From Burkholderiales bacterium (GTDB lineage: Bacteria > Pseudomonadota > Gammaproteobacteria > Burkholderiales > Burkholderiaceae_C), in assembly GCA_030603635.1 (NCBI GenBank), contig JAUVXK010000006.1, positions 1-49,668 of the forward strand: a DNA stretch of 49,668 nt. Reading direction: 5' to 3'. The stretch's first letter is position 1. Each line of letters starts with the position of its first letter. This document shows positions 36,754 to 45,447 of the stretch, one piece after another. Below the pieces are notes generated by a model. That model was given only the letters and a program-made list of their open reading frames with translations, had not been told where the DNA came from and made no database searches. The position numbers were made by a program, and so were the translations under genes.

Positions 36754-37638
36754 TCAGGTCAGGTCGGGCACGTCGATGACGCCCTCGAACACGGGTTCGG
36801 CCGGGCCGGTCATATGGACCGGGGCCTGCAGGCCCTGCGAGGCGGCCCAGGCAATGGTGAGGGTACCGCCGGGCAGGTGCACATCCACCCGCTCGTCCAA
36901 CCAGCCATGGCGGATGCCGGCCACCACGGCCGCACAGGCGCCGGTGCCGCAGGCGAGCGTCTCGCCCACGCCGCGTTCGAACACGCGCAGCCGTGCGTTG
37001 CGGCGATCCAGCACCTGCAGGAAACCGGCGTTGACTCGGCGGGGGAAACTGGCGTGGTGCTCGATCAGCGGGCCCCAGTCGGCGACCGGGGCAGCCGCCA
37101 CATCATCGACCCGCCACACGGCATGCGGATTGCCCATCGACAGCACCGACACCGGCACCTCGGCGGTGCCGCCCATCCAGGCCAGCGGCAGGGGCCAGAC
37201 TTCCCAGCCCCCGGCAAAGCGGGGCGAAAGGCCTTGGGGCTCGAACGGGATTCGGGGCAACTCGAACACGGGAGGGCCCATGTCCACCGTGACACGGCCG
37301 TCGTCGTCGAGCCGCAGCGTCATTTCGCCACCATGCACCTGAACCCGGACCTGACGCTGATCGGCCAGACCGTGGTCATGGACGAAGCGCACAAAGCAAC
37401 GCGCGCCATTGCCGCAGTTCTCCACCTCGCCACCGTCGGCGTTGTGGATCACGTAGGCGAAATCGACCCCGGCATGGGGCGCCGGACGCACGCTGAGGAT
37501 CTGGTCGGCGCCCACACCGAAATGCCGGTCGGCCAGAAAGCGGTACTGCGCAGGCGTCAGGCCGTAGGCGCGCTGCGTTTCGTCGAGCACAACGAAATCG
37601 TTGCCGGCGCCCTGCATTTTCGTGAATGGAATCCGCAT
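36754..37638 (-). CDS. dapF: Diaminopimelate epimerase
   Basis: DapF converts LL- to meso-diaminopimelate, the precursor of lysine and of the stem peptide added by MurE. The 294-aa protein has both catalytic cysteines: [10 protein letters not shown] in the N-terminal half and [11 protein letters not shown] in the C-terminal half. The start [15 protein letters not shown] is canonical. It is 30 bp downstream of the OmpA-family lipoprotein gene on the same strand and leads the dapF-DUF484-xerC group. Confidence 0.97.
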   Translation of the reverse strand: MRIPFTKMQGAGNDFVVLDETQRAYGLTPAQYRFLADRHFGVGADQILSVRPAPHAGVDFAYVIHNADGGEVENCGNGARCFVRFVHDHGLADQRQVRVQVHGGEMTLRLDDDGRVTVDMGPPVFELPRIPFEPQGLSPRFAGGWEVWPLPLAWMGGTAEVPVSVLSMGNPHAVWRVDDVAAAPVADWGPLIEHHASFPRRVNAGFLQVLDRRNARLRVFERGVGETLACGTGACAAVVAGIRHGWLDERVDVHLPGGTLTIAWAASQGLQAPVHMTGPAEPVFEGVIDVPDLT

Positions 37639-37668
37639 GGCGCCATTATCGGGCAGGCCGCAGCGGAC

Positions 37669-38322
37669 TCAGCGGGCGGGCTCGGCCATGAAGATCTCGA
37701 CACGGCGGTTGCGGGCGCGGCCTTCGGCGGTGTCGTTGCTGGCCACGGGCTCGCGCGCGCCACGTCCGTCGATGGCCATGGACGACAAGGGCACCCCGCG
37801 CGCTGCGAGGTAGTCGCGCACGCTGGCGGCCCGGTTCACCGACAGGGGGTTGTTGATCGCGTCGGTGCCGGTGCTGTCGGTGTGGCCGATGATTCGCACG
37901 CGGGCCTCCGGGTTGCGCACCATGCCCTGGGCAAAGGTGTCGAGAATGGGGCGGAAATTGGGCTGGATGTCGGCACGGCCGACTGCGAACGACACATCGC
38001 TCGGGATGTTGAGCTTGAGCTGGTTGTCGGCTGTCTGCGTCACCTCCACACCAGTGCCGCGTGTGCTCTCTTCCATCTGGCGCTTCTGTTCTTCCATGCG
38101 GGTGGACCAGATGTGTCCTCCCACCGCGCCCACGCCGGCACCGATGGCGGCGCCTCGGACCGCACCTCTGCTGCCGTCGGTGACGGCGCCGAGCACCGCC
38201 CCCGTGGCAGCGCCGATGGCCGCGCCCCGCGTCGTGCCTCGCTGCTGTTCCTCGGACATGTTGGCGCAGCCCGCTGCGCCCAGTACCACCACCGCCACGG
38301 CGGCCCACAGTGCATTGCGCAT
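37669..38322 (-). CDS. OmpA-family outer membrane lipoprotein
   Basis: The 217-aa protein begins with a lipoprotein signal (lipobox LGAAGC; mature C19). A glycine-rich zipper follows (about 32-72, GAAIGAATGAVLGAVT repeated as GAAIGAGVGAVGGHI), then an OmpA-like peptidoglycan-binding domain (about 110-215) with the motif IIGHTDSTGTDAINNPLSVN, the RAASVRDYLAARG helix and NRRVEIFM. It probably anchors the outer membrane to peptidoglycan, like YiaD. The start at 38322 is chosen for the signal peptide and for AGGAG upstream; a far longer overlapping frame is antisense to another gene. Confidence 0.9.
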   Translation of the reverse strand: MRNALWAAVAVVVLGAAGCANMSEEQQRGTTRGAAIGAATGAVLGAVTDGSRGAVRGAAIGAGVGAVGGHIWSTRMEEQKRQMEESTRGTGVEVTQTADNQLKLNIPSDVSFAVGRADIQPNFRPILDTFAQGMVRNPEARVRIIGHTDSTGTDAINNPLSVNRAASVRDYLAARGVPLSSMAIDGRGAREPVASNDTAEGRARNRRVEIFMAEPAR

Positions 38323-38454
38323 GCTCTTCTCCTGGCTGTATGCGATGGGGGAATTATCCCGGTCTGGGCGGCCCATGGACAGCCCCGAGCCCGCCTCGTT
38401 ACAGACGATTACCATTGTCACCAAACCCCGCATCCCTCCAGGAGACACCGTCCC

Positions 38455-40110
38455 ATGCCCCGCGCCTCGCAACTGCTGCACCCGCCCCACGCTCCAGCCC
38501 CTTTGCGCCCTGCCGCCACCGTGCTCCTGCTGCGCGACACGCCCGAAGGCCCGGAGGTGCTCATGACGCGCCGAGCCGCCCACGCCAGCTTTGCCCCTGG
38601 CGCCTACGTGTTTCCAGGCGGCGCGATCGATGCCGCAGACGCGCAGGGTCATGTGCTGGCTGACCACCGGACCGGCCAGCAGGGAACACCGCTGACGCAG
38701 ACGATTGCCGCCATCCGCGAAAGCTTCGAGGAGCTGGGCGTTCTGCTGGCCCGGCACGCCGACGGCCGCTGGGTCAACGCGGCCGATCTGGCGACGCTGC
38801 AACGGCACGAGCCCTTGCTGCCGCAGTGCCAGGCCAGGGGATGGCGACTGGCCGCCGATCAGGTGTACCTGCTGGCCCGCTGGATCACCGACCGCGATCT
38901 GCCCCGGCGCTTCGACGTCCCCTTCCTGGTGGCCCGCATGCCCGAGGACCAGACGCCGGTGGCCGACGACCGGGAACAGTTCGAGCCGGTCTGGGTACGC
39001 CCCGCCGTCGCCCTCGCCCGGCACGAGCAGGGCGACTTCTTCATGGTCTACCCCACCGTGCGGACGTTGCAGCGGCTGCAGGCCTACGCCACGGTCCAGG
39101 CGCTGCTGGACGCCTGCGCGGCCAGCGACGAACCGCTGTGGACCAGCTGCCCCCGCGCCGGCTGGTTGGCCGGCAAGGAGGCCCGCTACATGGAGCACGA
39201 GGCCCCCTTCGGGGAACTGGCCCTCACCTGCCCCGACGGGCAAATGATCCATCACCTCGACTGGCAGAGCGATCACCCGGTCGGCCTGCTGAAGAACGTC
39301 CAACGCCTGACGGCGCCGAATCCCGGCTTCATGACCGGCCCCGGCACCAACAGCTACGTGGTTGGCGACCCCAGCAGCGGCCACATCGTGATCGACCCCG
39401 GCCCCGACGATGCTCCACACCTGGAGCGCCTGTGGCGGGCGGCGGGCGGCGACATCCGTTTCATCGTCTGCACCCATTCGCACCCGGACCATTCGCCCGG
39501 TGCCCTGCTGCTGCAAGCGCTGTGTGCCCGCCACGGCCAGCGCCCGGTCATCCTGGGCCTGCCGAGCGCCCCGACGGCCCGCGCCAACAGCCATTTCGTG
39601 CCCGACCGCGAACTGGCCGACGGCGAACGGCTAACGCTGTGCAGCCGGGATGGAGCCACCACCCACACCCTGCGCGCCGTGCACACGCCGGGGCATGCGG
39701 CCAACCACGTCTGCCTGGTTCTGGAGGAAGACGGCCTGCTCTTCAGCGGTGACCACATCCTCAACGGCAGCACCACCGTGATCGACCCGCCGGACGGCAA
39801 CATGGACGCCTATCTGCGCTCGCTGGACCGCCTCGATGAGGCCTGTGTCGAACACCGGATCGGGTTCATCCTTCCCGCGCACGGCTACGTGTTGGGCCAG
39901 GCCCGGGAAGCGATCGCACAGCTCAGGCGGCACCGGCTGCAGCGGGAGGCCAAGATCGCCGCCGCCATGCGGGCCTTGCCCCATGGCACGCACGACGACT
40001 GGATACGGCTGGCCTACGACGACGTGCCCGAGCGCCTGTGGCCCGTGGCGAAACGCTCGCTGCTGGCGCATGTGGAGCGCATCGAAAGCCTGGGGACGTT
40101 CAATCTATGA
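38455..40110 (+). CDS. Nudix hydrolase-metallo-beta-lactamase fusion
   Basis: This 551-aa protein starts at ATG 38455, preceded by CCAGGAGA. Residues about 18-225 are a Nudix-like domain: FPGGAID, then an insertion of about 25 residues, then AIRESFEELGVLL, the REuxEExGu half of the Nudix box, as in the NUDT7/NUDT19 branch. Residues about 280-550 are a metallo-beta-lactamase domain of LACTB2 type: FMTGPGTNSYVVG, the zinc motif HSHPDH at 341-346, HTPGHAANHVCLV, FSGDHILNG and LPAHG. Both halves look catalytically complete. Substrates are unknown; CoA esters or nucleotides are possible. The gene runs convergently into the PhnD-GGDEF-EAL gene with 11 bp overlap. Confidence 0.87.
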   Translation: MPRASQLLHPPHAPAPLRPAATVLLLRDTPEGPEVLMTRRAAHASFAPGAYVFPGGAIDAADAQGHVLADHRTGQQGTPLTQTIAAIRESFEELGVLLARHADGRWVNAADLATLQRHEPLLPQCQARGWRLAADQVYLLARWITDRDLPRRFDVPFLVARMPEDQTPVADDREQFEPVWVRPAVALARHEQGDFFMVYPTVRTLQRLQAYATVQALLDACAASDEPLWTSCPRAGWLAGKEARYMEHEAPFGELALTCPDGQMIHHLDWQSDHPVGLLKNVQRLTAPNPGFMTGPGTNSYVVGDPSSGHIVIDPGPDDAPHLERLWRAAGGDIRFIVCTHSHPDHSPGALLLQALCARHGQRPVILGLPSAPTARANSHFVPDRELADGERLTLCSRDGATTHTLRAVHTPGHAANHVCLVLEEDGLLFSGDHILNGSTTVIDPPDGNMDAYLRSLDRLDEACVEHRIGFILPAHGYVLGQAREAIAQLRRHRLQREAKIAAAMRALPHGTHDDWIRLAYDDVPERLWPVAKRSLLAHVERIESLGTFNL

Positions 40111-42631
40111 CATCCAGCGCCTGGGCCTGCCACTGACGCCAGGGGCGGTCTCGCCGCCAGGTCTCGAGCCAACCGGCCAGCGCCTGTGCCGGCATGGGTC
40201 GGGCGATGGCATACCCCTGGGCCAGATGGCAACCCAGTCGCAACAGCAACGCCGCGTGTTCGGGGGTTTCCACCCCCTCGGCCAGTACCGGCCGCTCGAA
40301 CGCATGGGCCAGGAAGGTGACGCTCTCCACGATGTTCCGGTCGTCGGGCTGGTCCAGCATGTTGATGACGAAGCCCTTGTCGATCTTGACCTGGTCCAGT
40401 GGCAACGTGCGGAAGTACGCCAGCGAGGAATAGCCGGTGCCGAAATCGTCGAGCGCGAAACGCACACCCAGTGCCCGGCAATCCACCATGACGCCGGCTG
40501 CCGTGGCCACGTCGGCCAGCGCGACGGATTCGAGCACCTCGAGTTCGAGACATCGGGCCATCCCGGGAGGATGCGTCTGCAGCAGCTCGGCGAGCCACTG
40601 GGAGAAGCCGGGGCGCAGCAACAGGCTGCCCTCGATGTTGACACTTACACAAGCCTGTGCGGGAAGACCGATGTCGTGGGCACGCCAGGAGGCGCACTGG
40701 CGCAATGCGGTGTCGATCACCCACTGGCCCAGCTCGATTTCCAATGCCGTGCCCGCGAGCCGCGACAGGAACTGGGCCGGCGGCAGCAAGCCCTGCTGGG
40801 GATGCTGCCAACGGATCAGCGCCTCCACGCCCAGCACCGCGCCCGTGCGCAGATCGACCTGCGGCTGGTAATGCAGCACGAATTCGCCCCGGCGCAGGGC
40901 TTCGCCCAGCCGCAACACCTGCTCGTGCTGGGCCTGGAGTTCGCGGTCTACGGTCATGTCGAACAGATGGAAGCGGTTGCGGCCCGCCTGCTTGGCTCGG
41001 TACATCGCCTGATCGGCGTGGCGCAGCAGGGTGTCCGGGTCGGCATCGTCCAGGGGAAACAGGGTCACACCGGCACTGACCGATACCGTGGCCGTATGCG
41101 CCTCCATCACCACCGGCTGCTGCACCTGCTCCATCAGGCGGCGCAGCACCACTTCCCATTCGGTATCGTTCTGCAGATCGCCCAACAGGACGACGAACTC
41201 GTCACCCCCGAGACGGGCCAGCGTGTCCTCAGCTCGCAAGCCCTGCTGCAGGCGCCGGGTGATCTCGATGAGGAAGCGGTCCCCCATGGCATGCCCCAGA
41301 CGGTCATTCACCGGCTTGAAATCGTCGAGGTCTAGGTAGCACACCGCCAGCAGACGGCCGCTGCGCCGGGCCCTGGCCACGGCTCGGCTCATCCGCTCCT
41401 CCAGGAGCCGCCGGTTCGGCACACCGGTGAGGGCGTCGTAATGGGCCAGACGGTCCAGTTCCCGCTGGTGGGCACGCAGCTTGACCCGGTCGGCCTGCAG
41501 GTGGGTCTTGGCCAGCATCAGCCGGCGCATGTTCCAGGCCAGCACGAGGGTCAAACCCAGCACCAGCACGCCAGCCACGGCCAGGGTCACGATCCAGGGG
41601 CGATAGCGCTGCCACACGTCGCTCCACGCCGGGGGAGGCACCTGGTCAAAAGGCGCCATGCGCAGATCCCGCATGGCCTGCTCGACAGACGAATAGTCGG
41701 CCGGAATGGTGAATCCGTAGATCCCGGCCTGCTGGGCCGCTCGATGGGGGGCGGGCAACGAGAGCAGCGCGGCAGCCACGCGGTGCGACACCGCGGGTGG
41801 CACGTGCGCCGCCGCCAGGAAGGGCCACTCCGGATACAGCCGGGTGGACAAGCGGTAGGGAAAGCCGTGCATCTGCTGAGGCTGGATGACCATCAGGTCG
41901 CCCGGTTGCAGCCGTCCTTCTCGCTCCAGGTCTTCCAGCACACCGGTACGCACAAAGCCCGCGTCGGCCCGCCCCTCCAGAACGGCCGTGATCACCTGGT
42001 CCACCGGCTGGGCCGATTCGATGAAGGTGATGGAGTCAAGCGCAATACCGGCGCGCACAAGTTCGGCGGCGGGGGCCATGTAGGTTCCGAGAAAGGTCTT
42101 GCCTGCGATAGCCACGCGACGACCCCGCAGATCGCGCAACCCGTTCAGGTCGCTGCGGTCGGCACGCCGCACGATCACGCCACCGATCCCGTACACCGGG
42201 GTGTGACCGTCGCGCAGCACCATCGACGCGAGTGCACCGGAAAGCTTCCCGTGTTCCCGAAGGATGACGTAGTGGGTAGGGTTCGTGAGCACGAAGTCGA
42301 GCACGCCTTCGGCCATCGCCTGCTCGAGTTCGATATCGGTCATGGCGCTGACTCGGACCCGGTAACCGTCCAGATGCTGGGTCAGGTATTCACCGAGTTC
42401 GGCGAAACGCTCGTCGATGATGGGTTTCGGCCGAAAGGCGAACACGCCCAGGGTGAGGACGGGACGGAGATCGGCCAAGGAATCCTCATCCTCGAAAGGC
42501 ATGGCCCAGGCCTGCGCTGCCAATGCACCGGCCGCGAAGACCCAGGCCAGAACCGGCACCAGAAAGCACACGACCCTTCGAACCAGGGGACGGCCCTGGC
42601 GGCTGGGGCATGGCTGGCAGTGCGTGAACAT
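40100..42631 (-). CDS. PhnD-like sensor GGDEF-EAL protein
   Basis: This 843-aa membrane protein has an N-terminal signal/anchor (about 19-42), a periplasmic PhnD-type substrate-binding domain (about 55-320; LTLGVFAFRPKPI, FVLTNPTHYV and RVAIAGKTFLGTYM), a second membrane helix (about 345-367), a GGDEF domain (GGDEF at 475-479, I-site RAED at 466-469) and an EAL domain (EAL at 603-605). Downstream are DDFGTGYSSLAY, the KIDKGF lysine and AEGVETPEHA. All key residues of both domains are present, so it may make or break c-di-GMP depending on the bound ligand. A TTG at 42658 would extend it by nine residues. Confidence 0.9.
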   Translation of the reverse strand: MFTHCQPCPSRQGRPLVRRVVCFLVPVLAWVFAAGALAAQAWAMPFEDEDSLADLRPVLTLGVFAFRPKPIIDERFAELGEYLTQHLDGYRVRVSAMTDIELEQAMAEGVLDFVLTNPTHYVILREHGKLSGALASMVLRDGHTPVYGIGGVIVRRADRSDLNGLRDLRGRRVAIAGKTFLGTYMAPAAELVRAGIALDSITFIESAQPVDQVITAVLEGRADAGFVRTGVLEDLEREGRLQPGDLMVIQPQQMHGFPYRLSTRLYPEWPFLAAAHVPPAVSHRVAAALLSLPAPHRAAQQAGIYGFTIPADYSSVEQAMRDLRMAPFDQVPPPAWSDVWQRYRPWIVTLAVAGVLVLGLTLVLAWNMRRLMLAKTHLQADRVKLRAHQRELDRLAHYDALTGVPNRRLLEERMSRAVARARRSGRLLAVCYLDLDDFKPVNDRLGHAMGDRFLIEITRRLQQGLRAEDTLARLGGDEFVVLLGDLQNDTEWEVVLRRLMEQVQQPVVMEAHTATVSVSAGVTLFPLDDADPDTLLRHADQAMYRAKQAGRNRFHLFDMTVDRELQAQHEQVLRLGEALRRGEFVLHYQPQVDLRTGAVLGVEALIRWQHPQQGLLPPAQFLSRLAGTALEIELGQWVIDTALRQCASWRAHDIGLPAQACVSVNIEGSLLLRPGFSQWLAELLQTHPPGMARCLELEVLESVALADVATAAGVMVDCRALGVRFALDDFGTGYSSLAYFRTLPLDQVKIDKGFVINMLDQPDDRNIVESVTFLAHAFERPVLAEGVETPEHAALLLRLGCHLAQGYAIARPMPAQALAGWLETWRRDRPWRQWQAQALDVID

Positions 42632-42690
42632 GAGGCAATGGCGGAGGCTGACAGCCAATCATAGGCCCAACATCCGCGCAGGGGAAAAGT

Positions 42691-43034
42691 GTGAAGTCTG
42701 CCGGTACGCCGGATTCTGTGCATCGGGTTGCCCCGATGTGACCGCCATTCCTCTGGGCCGCGGGTCGCCCACACGGCTCGGTGCCACCTACCCGCCAGCT
42801 CTGCGGAACCACATCGACGCTGGCCTACTTGGTGTTGCTGCGCGTAGAGATTGCCCGTTTCACCCCCCAGGCTCCTGCCGCCGAAGCGGTTGGTCCCCAG
42901 GGACTCGTCTCTGTTGCTCTGATCCTCACCTCACGGTGGGCAGCCGTTAGCTGCTACGCTGTCCTGTGCAGTCCGGACGTTCCTCCAGCGCGCCCTTTCG
43001 GGACTTGCGCCAGCGGCGGTCTGGCAGGCTTCAC
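42691..43034 (-). ncRNA. rnpB: RNase P RNA, class A
   Basis: On the minus strand this 344-nt RNA has the hallmarks of the tRNA 5'-processing ribozyme. The P4 core reads GAGGAACGTCCGGACTGCAC, followed by the CAGCTAACGGCTG helix. Near the 3' end CACAGAATCCGG provides the other P4 strand. The ends are complementary (GTGAAGCCTGCC with GGCAGACTTCAC, about 11 of 12 pairs), forming P1. A GATAAT -10 element lies at 43042-43047, seven bases before the 5' end; its -35 is weak. The 3' end is followed by TTTT, possibly part of termination. Ends are set from P1 and are approximate to a few bases. Confidence 0.95.
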
Positions 43035-43107
43035 AGGGCGGATTATCGCAGCTTGGCGGGTCTTTTCGTATCATCAACCCCCATTGCTTGATGAACACGA
43101 GCCGCAC

Positions 43108-44991
43108 ATGATTCGCCTTTCTGAACTCAAATTGCCGCTGGCTGCCTTGCCGGTGGAAGAACGCCGGGCCGCCGACGCCCCCACCGAGACCGATGCCGAC
43201 CGTTTGCCGGCCCCGCACCCGGTTACAGCGCTGACCACCCTGGCCGCCCAGGCCCTGGGCGTGCCTGAAACGGCGATCGCCCGCCTACACGTGCATAAAC
43301 GCAGCTTCGACGCGCGCAAGCCCGAGTTGCTGGCCGTGTACATCGTGGACGTGACGCTGACCGACCACGGGCTGGAGGCCGAGTGTCTGGCGCGCCACGC
43401 GGGGCATCCGCACATTCAGCCCACGCCCGACATGCACTGGCGCAAGCCGGCTCAAGCCCCAGCCACTTGGCCTGAGGATGCCCGCCAGCGCCCCGTGGTG
43501 GTGGGCCTGGGGCCGTGCGGGCTGTTCGCGGCACTGGCGCTGGCCCAGATGGGGCTGAAGCCCATCGTGCTGGAACGGGGAAAACCGGTGCGCGAGCGCA
43601 CCAAGGACACCTGGGGCCTGTGGCGCAAAAAGGTGCTCACCCCCGAGTCCAACGTGCAGTTCGGCGAAGGCGGCGCCGGCCTGTTTTCAGACGGCAAGCT
43701 CTACAGCCAGATCAAGGACCCGCGCTTTCTGGGCCGCAAGGTCATGCAGGAGTTCGTGGACGCCGGCGCGCCACCGGAAATCCTGTACACGGCCCACCCG
43801 CACATCGGCACTTTCAAGCTGGTGAAGGTGGTGGAAGCGCTGCGCGAGAAGATCATGGCCCTGGGCGGCGAGATCCGCTTCCAGCAGCGTGTCTGCGGCG
43901 TGCGGCTGGAGCCGGTGCCCGGCGACACGGACCCGGCCCACGGCTTGCCCGCCTGGCGCCTGACCGGCCTGGAGGTCGAAGACCTCGCCAGCGGCACACG
44001 CCACGAGCTGGCCTGCGAGCGCGTGGTGCTGGCGCTTGGGCACAGCTCGCGCGACACCTTTGCCATGCTGCACGACGCCGGGGTGTATCTGGAGCCGAAA
44101 CCGTTCTCCATCGGGGTGCGCATCGAACACCCGCAAAGCGTGATTGACCGTGCGCGCTGGGGTCGCCACGCCGGCCACCCCCTGCTCGGCGCCGCCGACT
44201 ACAAGCTGGTCCACCACGCCGCCAATGGGCGCGCGGTGTACAGTTTCTGCATGTGCCCGGGCGGCACCGTGGTGGCCGCCACCAGCGAGCCCGGTCGCGT
44301 GGTCACCAACGGCATGAGCCAGTATTCGCGCAGCGAACGCAACGCCAACGCCGGCATGGTGGTCGGCATCGACCCCCAGGACTACCCCCGGGATACCGCT
44401 GCCTGGGAAGCCGCCTTCGGCAGCGACGATGGGCCTCGTTACGCCTCGGAGGCTGCGCGGCTCCACGCCCAAGGCCGGGTGCATCCGCTGGCGGGCGTGG
44501 TGTACCAGCGGCAACTGGAAAGTCGCGCCTTCGAGGCCGGCGGACGCGACTACGAAGCACCAGGCCAGCTCGTTGGCGACTTCCTGGCCCATCGGCCCTC
44601 GACGGCCTTCGGCGCGGTCATGCCCTCCTACAAACCGGGGGTGCGCCTGGGCGACCTGGCCGAGGTGCTGCCGGGCTACGCGGTGGACGCCATGCGCGAG
44701 GCCCTGCCCGCCTTCGGACGCAAGATCAAGGGCTACGACATGCCCGATGCGGTGATGACCGGCGTGGAAACCCGCACCTCCTCGCCGCTGCGCATCACGC
44801 GGGGCGATGACCAGCAAAGCCTGAACGTGCGCGGCCTGTACCCCGCCGGTGAAGGGGCAGGCTATGCCGGGGGCATCCTGTCGGCCGGCGTCGATGGCCT
44901 GCGGGTGGCCGAGGCCCTGGCCTGCCACGCGCTGGGCGTGCAGGCGCCGCCCCCCGACCGCGGCACGCGCGCCGCCCTCGCCTACGGTTGA
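43108..44991 (+). CDS. FAD-dependent dehydrogenase (COG2509)
   Basis: This 627-aa protein belongs to the uncharacterised FAD-dependent dehydrogenase family. After an N-terminal domain of about 120 residues (with FDARKPELLAVYIVD), a dinucleotide-binding loop reads VVVGLGPCGLFAALALAQMG. Further motifs are VQFGEGGAGLFSDGKLYSQI, VVLALGHSSRDTFAMLHDAG, FCMCPGGTVVAATSEPG, and the closing FAD motif YPAGEGAGYAGGILSAGVDG. It probably oxidises or reduces an unknown metabolite. The ATG at 43108 is chosen because earlier in-frame starts lie inside rnpB and lack family similarity. It overlaps the ModE-type gene convergently by 10 bp. Confidence 0.85.
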   Translation: MIRLSELKLPLAALPVEERRAADAPTETDADRLPAPHPVTALTTLAAQALGVPETAIARLHVHKRSFDARKPELLAVYIVDVTLTDHGLEAECLARHAGHPHIQPTPDMHWRKPAQAPATWPEDARQRPVVVGLGPCGLFAALALAQMGLKPIVLERGKPVRERTKDTWGLWRKKVLTPESNVQFGEGGAGLFSDGKLYSQIKDPRFLGRKVMQEFVDAGAPPEILYTAHPHIGTFKLVKVVEALREKIMALGGEIRFQQRVCGVRLEPVPGDTDPAHGLPAWRLTGLEVEDLASGTRHELACERVVLALGHSSRDTFAMLHDAGVYLEPKPFSIGVRIEHPQSVIDRARWGRHAGHPLLGAADYKLVHHAANGRAVYSFCMCPGGTVVAATSEPGRVVTNGMSQYSRSERNANAGMVVGIDPQDYPRDTAAWEAAFGSDDGPRYASEAARLHAQGRVHPLAGVVYQRQLESRAFEAGGRDYEAPGQLVGDFLAHRPSTAFGAVMPSYKPGVRLGDLAEVLPGYAVDAMREALPAFGRKIKGYDMPDAVMTGVETRTSSPLRITRGDDQQSLNVRGLYPAGEGAGYAGGILSAGVDGLRVAEALACHALGVQAPPPDRGTRAALAYG

Positions 44992-45362
44992 GCGTCCGGC
45001 CGGATCAGCGCCACCAGTTCCCCCAGCGGGGCCTCAATGGCCTGCTGAGCCTGACGCTCGACGGCACGGTACAGCTGCAGCACCCGTTGCCCCATGGGCG
45101 TGAGCGTGGTGCCACCGCCGGATGCGCCTCCCCGCTGCTTGAGCACCAGCGGCTCCACGAAGTCGCGGTTCATGGCGTCCACGAGCGACCACACGCGCTG
45201 GTAGCTCATGCCGAGCCGGCGCCCGGCCTCGGCAATCGACCCAGTTTCGGCAATGCCCTGCAACACATCGGCCTTGCCCGGACCGATGGCCACCGCATGC
45301 TTGATCTGGAGGCGAAAGCGCGTGCGCTCTTCCAGTGGCGAGACCTTGAGAGTCGGCTTCAT
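44982..45362 (-). CDS. ModE-type regulator, DNA-binding domain only
   Basis: This 126-aa winged-helix protein corresponds to the N-terminal DNA-binding half of ModE: RLQIKHAVAIGPGKADVLQG, IAETGSIAEAGRRLGMSYQR, VWSLVDAMNRDF and the GGASGGGTTLTPMG wing. It lacks the C-terminal Mop/TOBE pair that binds molybdate in full-length ModE, so it cannot sense molybdate by that route. It is divergent from modABC over an 85-bp region with repeated GATAT elements and is the probable regulator of that operon. The start at 45362 gives the family N-terminus; earlier in-frame starts run into modA. Confidence 0.85.
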   Translation of the reverse strand: MKPTLKVSPLEERTRFRLQIKHAVAIGPGKADVLQGIAETGSIAEAGRRLGMSYQRVWSLVDAMNRDFVEPLVLKQRGGASGGGTTLTPMGQRVLQLYRAVERQAQQAIEAPLGELVALIRPDAQP

Positions 45363-45369
45363 GCCAGGG

Positions 45370-45429
45370 ATGATAGCGGCTGCAGGCAGCGATATACTCC
45401 AACAACGATATCCTTCGCAAAAGATATTG
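45370..45429 (+). promoter_or_regulatory. modA promoter with GATAT repeats (likely ModE site)
   Basis: A modA-facing promoter is suggested by ATGATA (45370-45375) and TATACT (45393-45398), 17 bp apart. A modE-facing pair, TTGCGA (45415-45420) and TATATC (45391-45396) on the minus strand, is spaced 18 bp. Three GATAT elements begin at 45391, 45407 and 45423, an exact 16-bp period. The first two are preceded by C, giving CGATATACT and CGATATCCT, close to the CGnTATATA half-site of ModE. Binding here would block both promoters. Confidence 0.55.
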
Positions 45430-45447
45430 CATCCACCCCCGTCCACC

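Noticed and set aside
36034-38454. A 1358-aa plus-strand open frame whose 3' part is the Nudix-MBL gene
   Set aside because: The first 800 or so codons are antisense to DUF484, dapF and the OmpA lipoprotein, all of which have clear family motifs. Only the part from ATG 38455, with its own ribosome-binding site, is coding.
37669-39594. A 641-aa minus-strand frame extending the OmpA lipoprotein upstream
   Set aside because: The lipoprotein signal peptide and AGGAG site place the true start at 38322. The extension is antisense to the Nudix-MBL gene.
42781-43107. Longer start for the FAD dehydrogenase
   Set aside because: The extra codons lie within the RNase P RNA gene, whose core helices are clear on the other strand.
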